Shown here: piece by piece, positions 63,180 to 64,000 of the stretch | Numbering within the stretch: the first letter of the stretch is position 1 | How the letters are laid out: each line of letters starts with the position of its first letter | NCBI GenBank assembly: GCA_031266555.1 | Contig: JAISAU010000012.1 | Span: forward strand, 1 to 64,000 | Length of the DNA: 64,000 nucleotides | Reading direction: 5' to 3' | Origin: Campylobacteraceae bacterium | GTDB lineage: Bacteria > Campylobacterota > Campylobacteria > Campylobacterales > Campylobacteraceae | The notes under the pieces: generated by a model | The model's input: only the letters and a program-made list of their open reading frames with translations | Database searches by the model: none | Told to the model about the DNA's origin: nothing | Program-made: the position numbers and the translations under genes

Positions 63180-64000
63180 ATGAAGCACATTTTTAGAGAA
63201 TATGATATAAGAGGTATTTTCGAGAAAGATTTAAATGAAAAGAGCGTAAAAGCGATAGGTTATTTTCTTGGGAAAAAGATTTTGCAAATCGGTAAACAAG
63301 TTGGCGTTGGATACGACGCCAGGACTCATTCAAAAAAGCTTTTCAGTTATCTTGTCGCGGGGCTTACTTACGCAGACGTTAAAGTAAAAAATATGGGGCT
63401 TGTGCCAACGCCATGCAACTATTTCGCTGGGTTTAATGAAAACAGAGTGGACGCTACTATTATGATAACAGGCTCTCACAATCCGCCCGAATACAACGGT
63501 TTTAAAATTACGATGAACCGTTTGCCGTTTTTTGGCGCGGACATAGAAAAATTGGGTCTTGAGGTAATCAAAGAGTATGAAAAGTTAAAAATTTGGGGCG
63601 ATATGACTTGCGATAAAATTGATACTAAAACAGAGTATATCAATTTTCTTGTCGAACATTTTAAACACTTGAAAAATCTAAAAACCAAAATCGTCATAGA
63701 TTGCGGAAACGGCGCGGCCGGAGTTGTTGTAACGGAACTTGTCAAGCAGTTAAACATAGACGCTAAAATTCTTTTCGCTGAGCCGGACGGCGCTTTCCCA
63801 AATCACCACCCCGATCCTACGGAAGAGAAAAATCTTAAAGATATAAAAAAAGAGCTTGTTACGGGAAATTATGATATAGGATTCGCGTTTGACGGAGACG
63901 CAGATAGGATTGCCGTTTTGACGCAAAAAAATAATTTTAAAGGCGACGAGCTTGTCATTTTCTATTCAAAAATGCTGAAAAATCCGCAAATTTTGGGTGA
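63180..64000 (+). CDS. phosphomannomutase/phosphoglucomutase, 5' part (cut by window edge)
   Basis: The first 273 codons of an alpha-D-phosphohexomutase. Start ATG at 63180, 1 bp after pglB. Motifs so far: FREYDIRGIF at the N terminus, TGSHNPPEYNGFK (active-site phosphoserine, about 99-111) and FDGDADRIAV (Mg loop, about 237-246). ManB/AlgC/PMM-PGM group, giving Man-1-P or Glc-1-P for glycans. The C-terminal domains lie beyond the window. Confidence 0.9.
   Translation, partial: MKHIFREYDIRGIFEKDLNEKSVKAIGYFLGKKILQIGKQVGVGYDARTHSKKLFSYLVAGLTYADVKVKNMGLVPTPCNYFAGFNENRVDATIMITGSHNPPEYNGFKITMNRLPFFGADIEKLGLEVIKEYEKLKIWGDMTCDKIDTKTEYINFLVEHFKHLKNLKTKIVIDCGNGAAGVVVTELVKQLNIDAKILFAEPDGAFPNHHPDPTEEKNLKDIKKELVTGNYDIGFAFDGDADRIAVLTQKNNFKGDELVIFYSKMLKNPQILG

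Overview
The window is a 64-kb piece of an AT-rich Campylobacterota (epsilonproteobacterial) chromosome. The evidence is gene content and order. The block mqnP/ubiA - two small genes - queE - queD - cytochrome c - rsmE - rpmE - rsmI - rlmB - two envelope genes - aminotransferase - hom follows, from memory, the Campylobacter jejuni Cj0164c-Cj0149c order. ftsH - psd-like - pssA with prmA, a PglG-like protein and a PglB oligosaccharyltransferase are also typical of this group. Genus cannot be fixed from the sequence alone.

Layout. 1-14021: housekeeping genes on the + strand (menaquinone precursor, queuosine, rRNA modification, L31, amino acid and thiamine synthesis). 14486-15134: five tRNA genes (Pro, His, Arg, Arg, Leu). 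15223-17379: a RloC-like AAA ATPase/anticodon nuclease candidate, standing alone against the tRNA cluster. 17671-23225: miaA, tRNA-Glu, a lipoprotein, nfo, and a fadL-fadD pair. 23319-29824: a Sel1 lipoprotein and AAA ATPase operon that appears to have been split by a 3.8-kb insert carrying a polytopic secretion-type membrane protein and an ankyrin-like secreted protein; the insert lies between 42-bp direct repeats. 30204-35524: rho, murI, a DASS carboxylate transporter, and a periplasmic metallo-beta-lactamase-fold hydrolase. 35605-43101: tRNA-Gln, then leuA, pssA, a degenerate psd-like gene, ftsH, prmA, hisA and hisH on the - strand. 43101-64000: surface-glycan region (PglG-like, O-antigen ligase/polymerase, galU, two heptosyltransferases, an LTA-synthase-type sulfatase-fold enzyme, several glycosyltransferases, a GT-D/GT2 fusion, wecB, a tandem YrbL-like kinase, htrB/lpxL), followed by an exonuclease, comEA, pglB and a truncated phosphohexomutase.

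How the parts fit: galU, wecB and the phosphohexomutase supply nucleotide-sugar precursors; the heptosyl- and glycosyltransferases build LPS/LOS core and outer glycan; the WaaL/Wzy-like protein and PglB move or polymerise glycans; HtrB acylates lipid A. The YrbL-like gene carries a G9 tract inside its coding sequence, which suggests phase variation of the surface.

Points most worth a second look: (i) an over-represented dispersed palindrome, TTACATGTAA, with 14 exact copies found by eye; (ii) the direct-repeat-bounded insert at 24253-28121; (iii) the RloC-like gene beside the tRNAs; (iv) the tandem YrbL gene with its G9 tract and gene-conversion patch; (v) a leucine-rich leader peptide before leuA; (vi) a phosphatidylserine decarboxylase homologue that has lost its pyruvoyl serine; (vii) a GT-D/GT2 two-domain glycosyltransferase.
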